A DNA stretch of 64,000 nt from Alphaproteobacteria bacterium. GTDB lineage: Bacteria; Pseudomonadota; Alphaproteobacteria; JANSWW01. Each line of letters starts with the position of its first letter. Positions within the stretch are counted from its first letter, which is position 1. Below, piece after piece: positions 9,369 to 21,042 of the stretch. A program made the translations under genes and the position numbers. The stretch covers positions 78,317-142,316 of the forward strand of contig JANSWW010000012.1 in the NCBI GenBank assembly GCA_024743275.1, in the 5' to 3' direction. The notes beneath the pieces are model-generated. The model saw only the letters and a program-made list of their open reading frames with translations. It was not told the origin of the DNA and made no database searches.

Positions 9369-9902
9369 ATGACGGTCACCGTTCGCGAGGCCGGCCCGGC
9401 GGACGCGGAGACCCTGTCGGAGATCGGCGGGGTCACCTATCGCGCCAGCTTCGCGGACGGCATGACCGAGGCCCAGGTCGCCGATGTCCTGGCCCGGAAG
9501 TTCTCCCCGGAGGCCTATCGGGCGGCCCTGGCCGGGAATGTCTTGCTCCTCGTCGAGGTCGACGGCGTGCCCGCCGGCCTGTGCCAGATCGGACCGGTCC
9601 GTATCGCGGTCAAGGGACCTCAACCGGGACCGCGAGACCGGTCGGTGGATACGCTTTACGTCCTGCCGGATTTCCAGAGGCGGGGGCTCGGCCGGCATCT
9701 GATGACAGCCGCCCTCGCCCATCCGAGCCTTCAGGACGCACCGGCGCTCTGGCTCGACGTCTGGGAGGAGAACGACCGCGCCGTCGCCCTCTATGAAAGT
9801 CTCGGCTTCGAGCGGGTCGGAACCACGGAGTTCATCGCCGATGGCGTCGTGGTCGGCGAGGATCTGGTGATGCGCCGAGAACGTCAGCTCTCCTTGCCGT
9901 AG
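9369..9902 (+). CDS. GNAT-family N-acetyltransferase
   Basis: A 177-residue acetyl-CoA-dependent acetyltransferase, acceptor unknown. The GNAT fold shows at VDTLYVLPDFQRRGLGRHLMTAAL (about residues 94-117, the acetyl-CoA pyrophosphate loop RRGLGR) and the C-terminal LDVWEENDRAVALYESLGFERVG. The ATG at 9369 lies 11 bases after the peroxiredoxin stop. Its last 19 bases overlap the 3' end of the convergent fnt gene, which is unusual but clearly supported on both strands. Confidence 0.88.
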   Translation: MTVTVREAGPADAETLSEIGGVTYRASFADGMTEAQVADVLARKFSPEAYRAALAGNVLLLVEVDGVPAGLCQIGPVRIAVKGPQPGPRDRSVDTLYVLPDFQRRGLGRHLMTAALAHPSLQDAPALWLDVWEENDRAVALYESLGFERVGTTEFIADGVVVGEDLVMRRERQLSLP

Positions 9903-10726
9903 ACCAGCCAGTAGACCAGCCCGACGAGAACCCCGCCGCCGAGGATATTGCCCAGGGTGACCGGGACCAGATTGCCGAGCAGGCCCATGACGTCGACGGT
10001 GCCGTGCAGATAGGTGGCCCCGATCGGGATCAGGAACATATTGGCGACCGAGTGCTCGAAGCCGAGGGCGACGAAGGCGGTGATCGGGAAGACGATCAGC
10101 ATGATCTTGCCGCTTGCCCGCCGGGCCGCCATGCACATCCAGACGGCCAGGCAGATGAGCACATTGCACAAAACGCCCCGGGCCACCGCCTCGACGAAGT
10201 CCATGCGCAGTTTCTCCCGGGCGATGACCGCCGCCGTCTCGGCGACCGCCCCGTCGCCCATGGTCATGATGCCGGACGCATGAATCAACGCCACCATGAC
10301 GAAGGCGCCGATCATATTGCCGATATAGACCAGCACCCAGTTCCGCAGCAGGGCGAAACCGCTGACCTTGCCGTCGGCCCAGGCCATGACGATGAGATTG
10401 TTGCCGGTGAAAAGCTCGGCCCCGCCGAGCACCACGGCGATCAGGCCGATAGAGAAGGCGGCCCCGCCCAAAAGCCGGGTCGGGCCGAAGCCCAACTCAC
10501 TGCCCGTGATCGCCACCAGGAACAGCATGGCCCCGATGGCGATGAAGCCACCGGCCAGGATGGCCAGCATCAAGGTCTGCTGGAAGGAAAGCGCGCATTT
10601 CTTGACGCCGACCTCATCCACGAGACTGGCGATCTGGGCGGGCGAAAGCACGGCGAGCGCGGCGGGATCGACGGGCTGCCGGTCCGCCTCCGTGTTGTCG
10701 TCCCGGTCGTCCAAGGACTGGACCAT
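9884..10726 (-). CDS. Formate/nitrite transporter family channel
   Basis: A 280-residue inner-membrane channel of the FNT family (pentameric FocA/NirC-like pores that pass small monovalent anions). About six hydrophobic helices follow a polar N-terminal tail of about 50 residues. Family signatures are GGAELFTGNNLIVMAW near the middle, VLCNVLICLAVW, and FEHSVANMFLIP containing the conserved pore histidine. Whether it carries formate, nitrite or another anion cannot be decided: no formate or nitrite enzyme lies nearby. Convergent with, and overlapping, the GNAT gene by 19 bases. Confidence 0.9.
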   Translation of the reverse strand: MVQSLDDRDDNTEADRQPVDPAALAVLSPAQIASLVDEVGVKKCALSFQQTLMLAILAGGFIAIGAMLFLVAITGSELGFGPTRLLGGAAFSIGLIAVVLGGAELFTGNNLIVMAWADGKVSGFALLRNWVLVYIGNMIGAFVMVALIHASGIMTMGDGAVAETAAVIAREKLRMDFVEAVARGVLCNVLICLAVWMCMAARRASGKIMLIVFPITAFVALGFEHSVANMFLIPIGATYLHGTVDVMGLLGNLVPVTLGNILGGGVLVGLVYWLVYGKES

Positions 10727-10864
10727 GGTGCCCCCACCGGCTCTTATCGATGGTGCAGCCTGACCCGATTACCCCGCTATGTCGTTGACCTGGGTCAATA
10801 ACGCCAAGGGAGAAACCGGCCGAAGCGACGGGGCTTCGACCGGCTCAGAACCTCACCAAGCCCC

Positions 10865-12664
10865 TCACCCGAGGTGATGCACCTCCTGCAGGCCATAGAC
10901 CGGGGTCGGGATCCCCTCCATCCGGGCCTTCAGTTGCAGCGCCAGGAACTGCGAATAGTGCCGCGACTGGTGCAGATTCCCGCCATGGAACCAGAGCGCC
11001 TCCTGCTGGGTCGGCTTCCACATGTTCCGCTGTTCGCCCTCCCAGGGTCCTGGATCCTTGGGTGTGTCCGACCCGAGGCCCCAGCATTTCCCGACCTTGT
11101 CGGCGACCTCCTGGCTGATCAGGTCGGCGGCCCAGCCGTTCATCGACCCGTAGCCGGTGGCATAGACGATCACGTCGGCCGGCAGTTCCGTGCCGTCGTC
11201 GAGCTTGACGCCGGTCTCGGTGATCTCGCTGACCTGTCCGGTCTTGAGCTTGATCTTGCCGTCGATCACAAGCTGGCTGGCGCCGACATCGATGTAATAG
11301 CCGGAGCCGCGCCGCAGATATTTCATGAACAGACCCGACCCGTCGGCGCCCCAATCGAGCAGGAAACCCGCCTTCTCCAGCCCCGCGTAGAAGTCGGCGT
11401 CCTGTTTGGCCATCTGCTCATAGAGCGGGCGTTGGAAGTCGGCCATGATCGCATAAGGGATCGACGCGAAGATCAGGTCCGCCTTCTGGGTCGTCATCCC
11501 GTTCTGCACCGCCTCTTCGGAATAGAGCGCACCGAGCCCGATATCCATCAGCGTGTCCGATTTGACGATATGGGTCGACGACCGCTGGACCATGGTCACG
11601 TCCGCGTCGTTCTCCCACAACGCCGCACAGATATCGTGCGCCGAGTTGTTGGAACCGATGACAACCGCCTTCTTGCCCTGATAGGCATCCGGACCCGGAT
11701 GTTGGGACGAGTGATGCTGGTCGCCCTTGAACCTATCCATACCGGGGAAGTCCGGGAGGTTCGCCTTGCCGGACATGCCGGTGGCAAGGACCAACTGTTT
11801 CGGCCGCAGCACGACCTCCTCGCCGTCGCGGTCGACCACCACGGTCCACTCGCCCGAAGCTGCGTCGTAGCGTGCGGAGGTGGCCTGGCTGCGGCTCCAA
11901 TAGTTCAGCTCCATGATCTTGGTGTACATCTCGAGCCAATCGCCGATCTTGTCCTTCGGCGCGAACACCGGCCAGTTCGGCGGGAAGGGCAGATAGGGCA
12001 GGTGGTCGTACCAGACCGGATCGTGCAGACAGAGTGACTTGTAGCGGTTCCGCCAGCTGTCCCCCGGGCGGTCGTTCTTCTCGATGATGATCGTCGGCAC
12101 GCCGAGTTGACGCAGACGCGCGCCGAGCGCGATCCCACCCTGACCGCCCCCGATGATGACCGTATAGGGTTGGGTCTCGTAGCCGAGCGTGCGCTGCTCC
12201 TCTTCCCGCTCCTCTTTCCAGGTGGGCCGGTGTTTCCCCGCGCCATGCTTGGCCCCGAGGGGACGTTCGAAGCCCAGCGGCTCCTCATGTCCCTTAAGCT
12301 CGGTCATGGTGGTGAGCAGCGTCCAGATCCGTCCGTCGCGAAGCCGCACCAGGCCGTAGCCACGCGCGACCCCGGTCTCGAAATTGAACCAGGCGGTGAT
12401 GACTCCGCCCTCCTCCGTCGCGTCTTCGCCGGCGGCTAGCGTCCAGTTCGACGGCTTGGTGGTGGAAAGCTGGGCGCCGAGCATGTCGCGCACCGCGTCG
12501 GGGCCTTCCATCGTCCGGATGTTCCAGGTGAAACTGATCAGATCGCGCCAATAGCAATCTTCCGTGAACAGACCGACGGCGGCGTCGATATCGTTCGCGG
12601 CGAGGGCGTCGTCCAAGGACGACAGAACGGACTGGGCCTGAGCGCTCGGAGTGATGTCGAGCAT
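10865..12664 (-). CDS. NTF2/SnoaL-like domain fused to flavin monooxygenase
   Basis: A 599-residue two-domain oxidoreductase. Residues 1-130 form a SnoaL/NTF2-like alpha+beta domain (SLDDALAANDIDAAVGLFTEDCYW). From about residue 165 an FAD site follows (VIIGGGQGGIALGARLRQLG), then a second Rossmann site for NADPH, KAVVIGSNNSAHDICAAL, with the G-x-N-x-S-A form seen in a subgroup of FMO/Baeyer-Villiger-like enzymes. The late FAD motif VIVYATGYGSMNGW is present. The substrate is unknown. The ATG at 12664 has GGGAGGAAACC upstream; in-frame extension to 12766 adds only unlikely sequence. No co-transcribed partner. Confidence 0.87.
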   Translation of the reverse strand: MLDITPSAQAQSVLSSLDDALAANDIDAAVGLFTEDCYWRDLISFTWNIRTMEGPDAVRDMLGAQLSTTKPSNWTLAAGEDATEEGGVITAWFNFETGVARGYGLVRLRDGRIWTLLTTMTELKGHEEPLGFERPLGAKHGAGKHRPTWKEEREEEQRTLGYETQPYTVIIGGGQGGIALGARLRQLGVPTIIIEKNDRPGDSWRNRYKSLCLHDPVWYDHLPYLPFPPNWPVFAPKDKIGDWLEMYTKIMELNYWSRSQATSARYDAASGEWTVVVDRDGEEVVLRPKQLVLATGMSGKANLPDFPGMDRFKGDQHHSSQHPGPDAYQGKKAVVIGSNNSAHDICAALWENDADVTMVQRSSTHIVKSDTLMDIGLGALYSEEAVQNGMTTQKADLIFASIPYAIMADFQRPLYEQMAKQDADFYAGLEKAGFLLDWGADGSGLFMKYLRRGSGYYIDVGASQLVIDGKIKLKTGQVSEITETGVKLDDGTELPADVIVYATGYGSMNGWAADLISQEVADKVGKCWGLGSDTPKDPGPWEGEQRNMWKPTQQEALWFHGGNLHQSRHYSQFLALQLKARMEGIPTPVYGLQEVHHLG

Positions 12665-12852
12665 ACGGTTTCCTCCCTTGTTTTGATTAGGGTGGCAACC
12701 GGGTCCGATTCTCTTGCCGACTCCGCTGGTCGCCACAGGGCGGCATTGCAGTCGCCCCGCCCACAACTTACGGCGGCACAGAAAAGACCGGCAAGACGTT
12801 ATCGGAGTACGCAGCCATGTGCGGCCAAACGCCCGCGGTTACGGGCGCCGGT

Positions 12853-12877
12853 CAACATGGCATCCTTGGGCATGTTG
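12853..12877. other. Inverted repeat downstream of ppdK
   Basis: CAACATG and CATGTTG, a perfect 7-bp inverted repeat around an 11-base loop, just past the ppdK stop. No T-run follows on either strand, so termination is uncertain. The rest of the 220-base gap to the oxidoreductase gene shows nothing I can name. Confidence 0.3.
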
Positions 12878-12887
12878 CCCCAGTGGA

Positions 12888-15578
<2,691 letters not shown>

Positions 15579-15588
15579 TTTGAGCCAC

Positions 15589-17667
15589 TCACCCTTCAAT
15601 TACGCTGAATTCAGCGATCTGCTGCATCGTCCGTACCAGTTCGCTCAAGAGTGCCAGCCGGTTCGCCCGAATGACCGCTTCGTCCGCATTGACCTTGACC
15701 TCGTCGAAGAAAGCGTCGACCGGTGACCGCAATCCCGCGAAAATCGACATCGCCCCCGAAAAGTCCTCTTCTTCAAGGGCGGCCGCGATTTCACCACGGG
15801 CTTCCGCTAGCGCCCGGCCCAGCGCCTTCTCCTCGTCCTGATCGAATAGGCCAGGGGCGAGCGCGGCGCCCATCGCGTCCGGCGTCTTCTCGCCCTCGAT
15901 CCGCAGGATATTCGCCGCCCGCTTATACGCCGTGAGCAGGTTGGCCCCCGCCTCGCCGGCCAGGAAGGCCTGCAACGCGTCGACCCGCTTCAATACCAAC
16001 ACCAGATCGTCGACGCCGCCCTGGGACATGACGGCGGCGATCAGATCGTGCCGCACGCCCTTGTCCCGCATGGCGACCTTGAGACGGTCGCCGATAAACG
16101 CGATGACCTCACCGGTCACCTTGTCCCGCGCGGCCTTGCCGGTGATGTCGAGCTTGTCCCAGGCATTTTCGATGGCGGTGGCGAGGCTGAGCCGGACGCC
16201 GTTCTCGACCATCAACCGGATGATCCCGAGGGCGGCCCGGCGCAGGGCGAAGGGGTCGCGGCTGCCGGTGGGCTTCTCGTCGATGGCGAAGAAGCCGACC
16301 AGGGTATCCAGCTTGTCGGCGAGCGCGACGGCGACGGACACCGGCTTGGACGGGCAGGCGTCGGACGGTCCTTGCGGGGCGTAATGGTCGGCGATGGCGT
16401 CGGCGACGTCCGGGTCCTGACCGTCATTGAGCGCGTAGTAACGCCCCATCAGGCCCTGGAGCTCCGGGAACTCGCCGACCATGCCGGTGGTGAGGTCCGC
16501 CTTGGCCAGTTCCGCCGCGCGGTCGGCCTTGACCGGATCGGCGCCGGTCGCCTCGGCGAGACCCCGGGCCAGCAGGCGGACCCTCTCGACCTTCTCGCGC
16601 AGGGTGCCGAGCTTTTCGTGGAAGGTGATGACGTCGAGGGCGCCGAGACGGGTCTCCAGGGCCTGCGCGCGGTCCTGATCCCAGAAGAACTTGGCGTCGG
16701 ACAGCCGCGCGCGGAGGACCTTCTCGTTCCCTGCCAGGATCGTCGCCCCGTTGTCCGCCGTCTCCATATTCGCGACGACGACGAAATGGGGGGCCAGCCT
16801 GCCGTCGGCGGTCTCCAGGGCGAAGTATTTCTGATGTTCGCGCATGGAGGTGGTCAACACCTCCGGCGGCACGTCCATGAAGGCCGCGTCGATGGTGCCG
16901 AGCAGCGGCACCGGCCATTCGACAAGGCCGGTCACCTCGGTGAGCAGGCCCGGATCGGCCTTCAGCAACAGCCCCTTGTCCGCCGCCAGGGCCGCCGCGC
17001 CGTCCTGGATCAGCGCCCGGCGTTCGGCGGGGTCGAGCACCACCTTCGCCGCCCGCAGCTTCTCGGCGTAATCCGCGAAACTGGTGACCTGGAACCGGCC
17101 CGGCGCCAGGAATCGGTGCCCCTCGGTCGTGTCGCCGAACGGGATTTCCGCATCGCCCAGGGACAAGGCGCCGTCGACCTTCTTGCCGTCGAACAGGCAG
17201 AGGATCGAGCGCAGCGGCCGGACCCAGCGGAAGCCATGGGTCGCCCAGCGCATGGATTTCGGCCAGCCGAACGCCTCGATCGCGTCGGTCAGGAGAGCGG
17301 GCAGGATCTCCCGCGTGTCCCGTCCCTTGGTCTCGACCACGGCGAAATAGAACACGCCCTTGCCCGTATCCCGTTCCTCGAGCTGGTCCTTGGCAACGCC
17401 ATTGCCCTTGAGGAAGCCTTCCAGCGCCTTCTCCGGCGCGCCAACCCGCGGGCCGCGCTTTTCCTCGCGGACATCCTCCTGGCGCTCCGGCACGCCGTCG
17501 AACACGACCGCGATCCGGCGCGGGGTCACATAGGTCCGGGCGTCGGTGAAGGCGAGACCCTGGTCGGTCAACCGGGACGCCAGATCCTTTTCCAGGTCGG
17601 CGGCCGCCCTGGCCTGCATGCGGGCGGGGATTTCTTCGGAGAAGAGTTCAATGAGGAGCTCGGCCAT
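15589..17667 (-). CDS. glyS: Glycyl-tRNA synthetase beta subunit
   Basis: Beta chain of the bacterial alpha2beta2 GlyRS; binds tRNA-Gly. The 692 residues start [18 protein letters not shown], the typical beta-chain N-terminus, and continue with [23 protein letters not shown] and the HD-like region around [36 protein letters not shown]-type anticodon-binding C-terminus ends the protein. The ATG at 17667 overlaps the stop of glyQ (TGATG arrangement), giving translational coupling and equal subunit supply. Confidence 0.96.
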   Translation of the reverse strand: MAELLIELFSEEIPARMQARAAADLEKDLASRLTDQGLAFTDARTYVTPRRIAVVFDGVPERQEDVREEKRGPRVGAPEKALEGFLKGNGVAKDQLEERDTGKGVFYFAVVETKGRDTREILPALLTDAIEAFGWPKSMRWATHGFRWVRPLRSILCLFDGKKVDGALSLGDAEIPFGDTTEGHRFLAPGRFQVTSFADYAEKLRAAKVVLDPAERRALIQDGAAALAADKGLLLKADPGLLTEVTGLVEWPVPLLGTIDAAFMDVPPEVLTTSMREHQKYFALETADGRLAPHFVVVANMETADNGATILAGNEKVLRARLSDAKFFWDQDRAQALETRLGALDVITFHEKLGTLREKVERVRLLARGLAEATGADPVKADRAAELAKADLTTGMVGEFPELQGLMGRYYALNDGQDPDVADAIADHYAPQGPSDACPSKPVSVAVALADKLDTLVGFFAIDEKPTGSRDPFALRRAALGIIRLMVENGVRLSLATAIENAWDKLDITGKAARDKVTGEVIAFIGDRLKVAMRDKGVRHDLIAAVMSQGGVDDLVLVLKRVDALQAFLAGEAGANLLTAYKRAANILRIEGEKTPDAMGAALAPGLFDQDEEKALGRALAEARGEIAAALEEEDFSGAMSIFAGLRSPVDAFFDEVKVNADEAVIRANRLALLSELVRTMQQIAEFSVIEG

Positions 17668-18590
17668 CACGCGGCTCCTTCCGCGCTGGTCTCGACCCAG
17701 ATCTCGCAACAGGCTTTGGCGAGGTTCCGGACCCGGCCGATATAGGCGGCCCGCTCCTGAACGCTGATCACCCCGCGCGCATCCAACAGATTGAAAAGGT
17801 GGCTCGCCTTCATGCACTGGTCATAGGCCGGCAGCGCGAGCCTTTGATCGATCAACATGGCGCACTCGGCCTCGGCGTCCTTGAAATGGTCGAACAGTTT
17901 TTCCGTGGTCGCATGCTCGAAGTTGAAGGCCGAGAACTCGCGTTCCGCCTGGTGATAGATGTCGCGGTAGGACTTCGACGCCGGCCCCTCGACCCCATTC
18001 CAATCGAGATCGAAAATGCTGTCGACTCCCTGAATATAGGTCGCCAGTCGCTCCAGCCCGTAGGTCAGTTCCGCCGGAACCGGATCGCATTCGATGCCGC
18101 CGACCTGCTGGAAATAGGTGAACTGGGTCACCTCCATGCCGTCGCACCAGACCTCCCAGCCCAGCCCCCAGGCGCCTAGGGTCGGGCTTTCCCAATCGTC
18201 CTCGACGAACCGGATGTCGTGCTCCATCGGGTCGATGCCGATGGCCTTGAGCGAGCCCAGATAGAGATCCTGGATATCCGGCGGCGACGGCTTCATCAGC
18301 ACCTGGAACTGATAGTAGTGCTGCAGCCGGTTGGGGTTCTCGCCATAGCGCCCGTCGGTCGGCCGGCGCGAGGGCTGCACATAGGCGCAGTTCCAGTGGC
18401 TGTCGGGGCCGAGCGCTCGCAGCGTCGTCGCGGGATGAAACGTACCGGCGCCGACCTCCAGATCATAGGGCTGGACGATAACGCAGCCCTTGGAGGCCCA
18501 ATAGGTTTGCAGCTTCAGGATCAGGGATTGGAAACAGGTCTCGGCACGCGGCAGCTTGGTGCCTTCGGTCGCGCGGTTGGGGGCCGCCAT
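17667..18590 (-). CDS. glyQ: Glycyl-tRNA synthetase alpha subunit
   Basis: Catalytic class II chain of alpha2beta2 GlyRS. In its 307 residues the class II core motifs are visible: [62 protein letters not shown] and [25 protein letters not shown]. The ATG at 18590 has GGAGAG 9 bases upstream; a GTG at 18599 sits too close to that site. Stop and glyS start overlap. No T-box leader is apparent, as expected outside Gram-positives. Confidence 0.96.
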   Translation of the reverse strand: MAAPNRATEGTKLPRAETCFQSLILKLQTYWASKGCVIVQPYDLEVGAGTFHPATTLRALGPDSHWNCAYVQPSRRPTDGRYGENPNRLQHYYQFQVLMKPSPPDIQDLYLGSLKAIGIDPMEHDIRFVEDDWESPTLGAWGLGWEVWCDGMEVTQFTYFQQVGGIECDPVPAELTYGLERLATYIQGVDSIFDLDWNGVEGPASKSYRDIYHQAEREFSAFNFEHATTEKLFDHFKDAEAECAMLIDQRLALPAYDQCMKASHLFNLLDARGVISVQERAAYIGRVRNLAKACCEIWVETSAEGAA

Positions 18591-18701
18591 AACGTTCACT
18601 CTCCGGAAAATCGATCGTAGGCCTGGGTCGATCGGCTACGGTGCGGTGCACAATAACGGCGGCCATAGGGGGAATCAACGTTGTCGGTGGGGTTTTAGCG
18701 A

Positions 18702-18944
18702 TCAGCCATAGGGGCAGTCGGCACGGCCGCAGGACTTGGCCCCGCGCGCGGCGACGAAGGTGTCGCAGACCCGGCACTTGACGAGATCCTCGACGCCGTC
18801 ATCGGTCTCCGGCTCCCGGGTCACACGGTCGCGCGCCTTCTCCGCGGTTTTGCGGATCTTGTCGAGATTGCCGACCACCTTGAAGAAGGCGATGACGGCA
18901 AGGATGATGCCGGCGAGGACGAGGAGTTTGGAGAAGGAAAACAT
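18702..18944 (-). CDS. Small membrane-anchored zinc-ribbon protein
   Basis: An 80-residue conserved-looking protein without an assigned function. An N-terminal membrane helix (LLVLAGIILAVIAFFKVVG) is followed by a charged linker and a C-terminal four-cysteine knuckle: CRVCDTFVA...SCGRADCPYG (C-x2-C, then C-x4-C). This architecture fits a cytoplasmic-facing mini zinc ribbon. It sits between the S49 peptidase and glyQS on the same strand, so it is probably co-transcribed with them. Similar short proteins occur beside glyQS/sppA in other alphaproteobacteria as far as I recall. Confidence 0.75.
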   Translation of the reverse strand: MFSFSKLLVLAGIILAVIAFFKVVGNLDKIRKTAEKARDRVTREPETDDGVEDLVKCRVCDTFVAARGAKSCGRADCPYG

Positions 18945-18984
18945 GCGCTTCGTCTAGCCGGTGCGGTTGGTGACGTCAATCGGC

Positions 18985-19044
18985 GGATAAGAAGGCGCCG
19001 GATAAGAAGGCGCCGGATAAGAAGGCGCCGGATAAGAAGGCGGC
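18985..19044. repeat. Tandem array of four 15-bp units
   Basis: The unit GGATAAGAAGGCGCC is repeated four times without gaps (last unit has one change). It is intergenic, between the S49 peptidase stop (19061) and the zinc-ribbon gene start (18944). The period is a multiple of three but no gene covers it. Confidence 0.9.
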
Positions 19045-19060
19045 GCCCTTGGTGATAGCC

Positions 19061-19894
19061 TTAGAGGCCCCAGCGGGCCCAATGGGCGCGTTCCTCGATC
19101 TGGCCCAGCAGCGAGCCGGCGAAGGAGCCTGCCGCAGCCTCCACCCCGCCGCCGCGCAGGAAGGCCAACGCTCCCCGCTTTTCCGCGATCTTCGGCAGCT
19201 TGACCTTTTCGCCATAGCGCGCCCGCATGGTCGCCCGGACATCGCCGAGACCGTCGGCAAGCCCGGCCTTCACCGCCGCCGCGCCGATCAGCACCCGGCC
19301 GTCGAACAGCGTGTCGCCGTTTGGATGGATCAGCTTCGCCCCCCGCCGGTCGTTGACCTGGCCGATGAAATTGGCGTGGATCTGCTCCTGGATGTCTTTT
19401 AGCCGGGCGACATCCTCCGGTTTTTCCGGGGAGAACGGGTCGAGCAGCGCCTTGCTCTCCCCCGCCGTATAAAGCCGCCGTTCGATGCCGAGCTTGGCGA
19501 TCGCCTCGGTGAAGCCGAAGCCGGCGGAGATCACCCCGATCGATCCGACCACGGACGAGCCCTGCAGCAGGATCTCGTCGGCCGCCGTGGCCAGCCAATA
19601 GCCGCCCGAGGCCGCCACGTCCTCGACGAAGGCCGTGACCCGCTTCTCCTTCTCAAGCGCCAGCGCCCGGATCCGCCCGGCGATCAGCTCGGATTGCACC
19701 GGCGATCCGCCCGGTGAATTCACCACCAGGGCGATCTCCTTGGCGTCGTCGATGTCGAAGGCCCGGTCGAGCAGCGGCTCGACACTTTCCAGCGTCAGAC
19801 CTTTGCGGAAGGCCCCGACCTGGCCGATCACACCGGTAAGGCGGACGACGGGAACGACGGGCGGACGTTTGCGGAAAGGAATGCGGAACTTCAT
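19061..19894 (-). CDS. S49-family serine peptidase (SppA/SohB-like)
   Basis: A 277-residue Ser/Lys-dyad peptidase of the signal-peptide-peptidase A class. SPGGSPVQSELIAGRIR forms the oxyanion region. VEDVAASGGYWLATAADEI carries the nucleophile Ser, and YTAGESKALLDPFSP carries the general-base Lys. The C-terminus is short. Unlike E. coli SppA there is only one protease repeat and no N-terminal membrane helix, so it may be cytoplasmic or peripheral. It lies 20 bases after trmN6 in a same-strand run. Confidence 0.87.
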   Translation of the reverse strand: MKFRIPFRKRPPVVPVVRLTGVIGQVGAFRKGLTLESVEPLLDRAFDIDDAKEIALVVNSPGGSPVQSELIAGRIRALALEKEKRVTAFVEDVAASGGYWLATAADEILLQGSSVVGSIGVISAGFGFTEAIAKLGIERRLYTAGESKALLDPFSPEKPEDVARLKDIQEQIHANFIGQVNDRRGAKLIHPNGDTLFDGRVLIGAAAVKAGLADGLGDVRATMRARYGEKVKLPKIAEKRGALAFLRGGGVEAAAGSFAGSLLGQIEERAHWARWGL

Positions 19895-19914
19895 AGGGCC
19901 GTCATATCGACCCT

Positions 19915-20643
19915 TTAGGGCGTCTGCGCAAGGGGCACACCGTCCTCCAGGATGCGGCGCGCCGTCGCCGACAGGCCGCCATCCGGATCGTGCAGCGCCA
20001 GACCGGGATGAATTTGCCCCGGCGACGCGACGTCCCGGCGCCCCCGCACGATCACCCGCTTGGCGGCCGTGCCGGCCTTGGGCCAGAGCGGAATCACCTC
20101 GGTCTCCTGGAAACGCGGCATCAGGGCCGCCATCACCCGGTCGAGCCGGTCCGCCCGGTAGATCAGCGTGATCCGGCCGCGCGGGATCAGAGATTTGTGG
20201 GCCAGCGCGACCCAGCGCTCAAGGAGACCCTCCCGGCTCCGGTTCGCCTTGTCCTTGACCGTGTCGGGGGAGGCGTCGCTTGCCGCGTCGTGAAAGGGCG
20301 GATTGATCAGGACATGGCCGACCGGGTCGATCGCCTCCTCCTCGACCCGGCCCCAGATGATCTCCGCCTCGACGCGATTGGCCCGCGCGTTCTCCGCGGC
20401 GAGTTCGGCCAGGCCCTCGTCCCCCTCGATGCCGGTGACGGCCAGATCGGGCACCCGGGCCGTGGCACAGAGGAAGGTGGCGCCCGCCCCGCAGCCGAAG
20501 TCCGCGACCCGGTCGCCCGGGTTCAGCCGAGCGGCGGCGGCCAGCAGCACCGGATCGAGCGCCGCGCGGTAGCCCGTCGCCGGCTGCCGGAAGGCGACCC
20601 GGCCGGACAGCAATGTGTCCTCGGTGGTCGCCAACAGCGTCAT
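19915..20643 (-). CDS. tRNA1(Val) m6A37-type methyltransferase
   Basis: A 242-residue class I methyltransferase resembling TrmN6/YfiC, which methylates N6 of A37 in tRNA. RVADFGCGAGATFLCAT is the SAM loop (about residues 44-60). GHVLINPPFHD holds the N-P-P-F motif of amino-group (N6-adenine) methylases. The N-terminal LSGRVAFRQPATGYRAALDPVLLAA is typical of the family. Its start overlaps the stop of the DUF2007 gene (ATGA), so the two are translated together. Target position is inferred from the family. Confidence 0.85.
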   Translation of the reverse strand: MTLLATTEDTLLSGRVAFRQPATGYRAALDPVLLAAAARLNPGDRVADFGCGAGATFLCATARVPDLAVTGIEGDEGLAELAAENARANRVEAEIIWGRVEEEAIDPVGHVLINPPFHDAASDASPDTVKDKANRSREGLLERWVALAHKSLIPRGRITLIYRADRLDRVMAALMPRFQETEVIPLWPKAGTAAKRVIVRGRRDVASPGQIHPGLALHDPDGGLSATARRILEDGVPLAQTP

Positions 20644-20885
20644 CCGCCCCAGAATCCCTCTTCCTTGAAGTCGTCGGGCATCGCGTCCCCGGCCTCGATC
20701 AGCAGGCGTTTCGCCTGGTTGTAATCGTCCGGGTGGACCACCAGCCGGCGCGGCAGGATCCCGATCGATCCCTCCAGCACACTGGTGTGCAGGTCGAACA
20801 TCACGACCTCGATCCCCGCATCGGCGAGATAGGCGGTGACCCAGGAGAGCCGGACGGGGTCGTTCGATTGGATGAGGGTCTTCAC
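20640..20885 (-). CDS. DUF2007 domain protein
   Basis: An 81-residue putative signal-transducing or ligand-binding small protein. The sequence MKTLIQSNDPVRLSWVTAYLADAGIEVVMFD and the ending PDDYNQAKRLLIEA match the DUF2007 fold (ferredoxin-like, related to PII-like small domains), whose role is unknown. It is the first gene of the minus-strand run trmN6-S49-zinc ribbon-glyQS-ppdK, is coupled to trmN6, and lies divergent from ispB. Confidence 0.8.
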   Translation of the reverse strand: MKTLIQSNDPVRLSWVTAYLADAGIEVVMFDLHTSVLEGSIGILPRRLVVHPDDYNQAKRLLIEAGDAMPDDFKEEGFWGG

Positions 20886-20939
20886 GCTATCAAGTCCTTT
20901 TCACCCCGCCCAGTGACGATATTCCGCGAGCCTGCGCCC

Positions 20940-20967
20940 TTGACCTTACATGCTTCCACAATATGCT
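20940..20967 (+). promoter_or_regulatory. Candidate sigma70 promoter of ispB
   Basis: TTGACC (20940-20945) and TATGCT (20962-20967) separated by 16 bases, about 75 bases before the ispB ATG. Confidence 0.55.
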
Positions 20968-21042
20968 CGCCAGCCACAAGGACGCCGCCCCGAAAACCAT
21001 TGGAGAGGCCGCGCCGGACGTGACGGGACACGCATAACCTTT

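Noticed and set aside
15579..15599. TTG start extending ppdK into glyS
   Set aside because: The ATG at 15578 gives the standard PPDK N-terminus and leaves no overlap with glyS.
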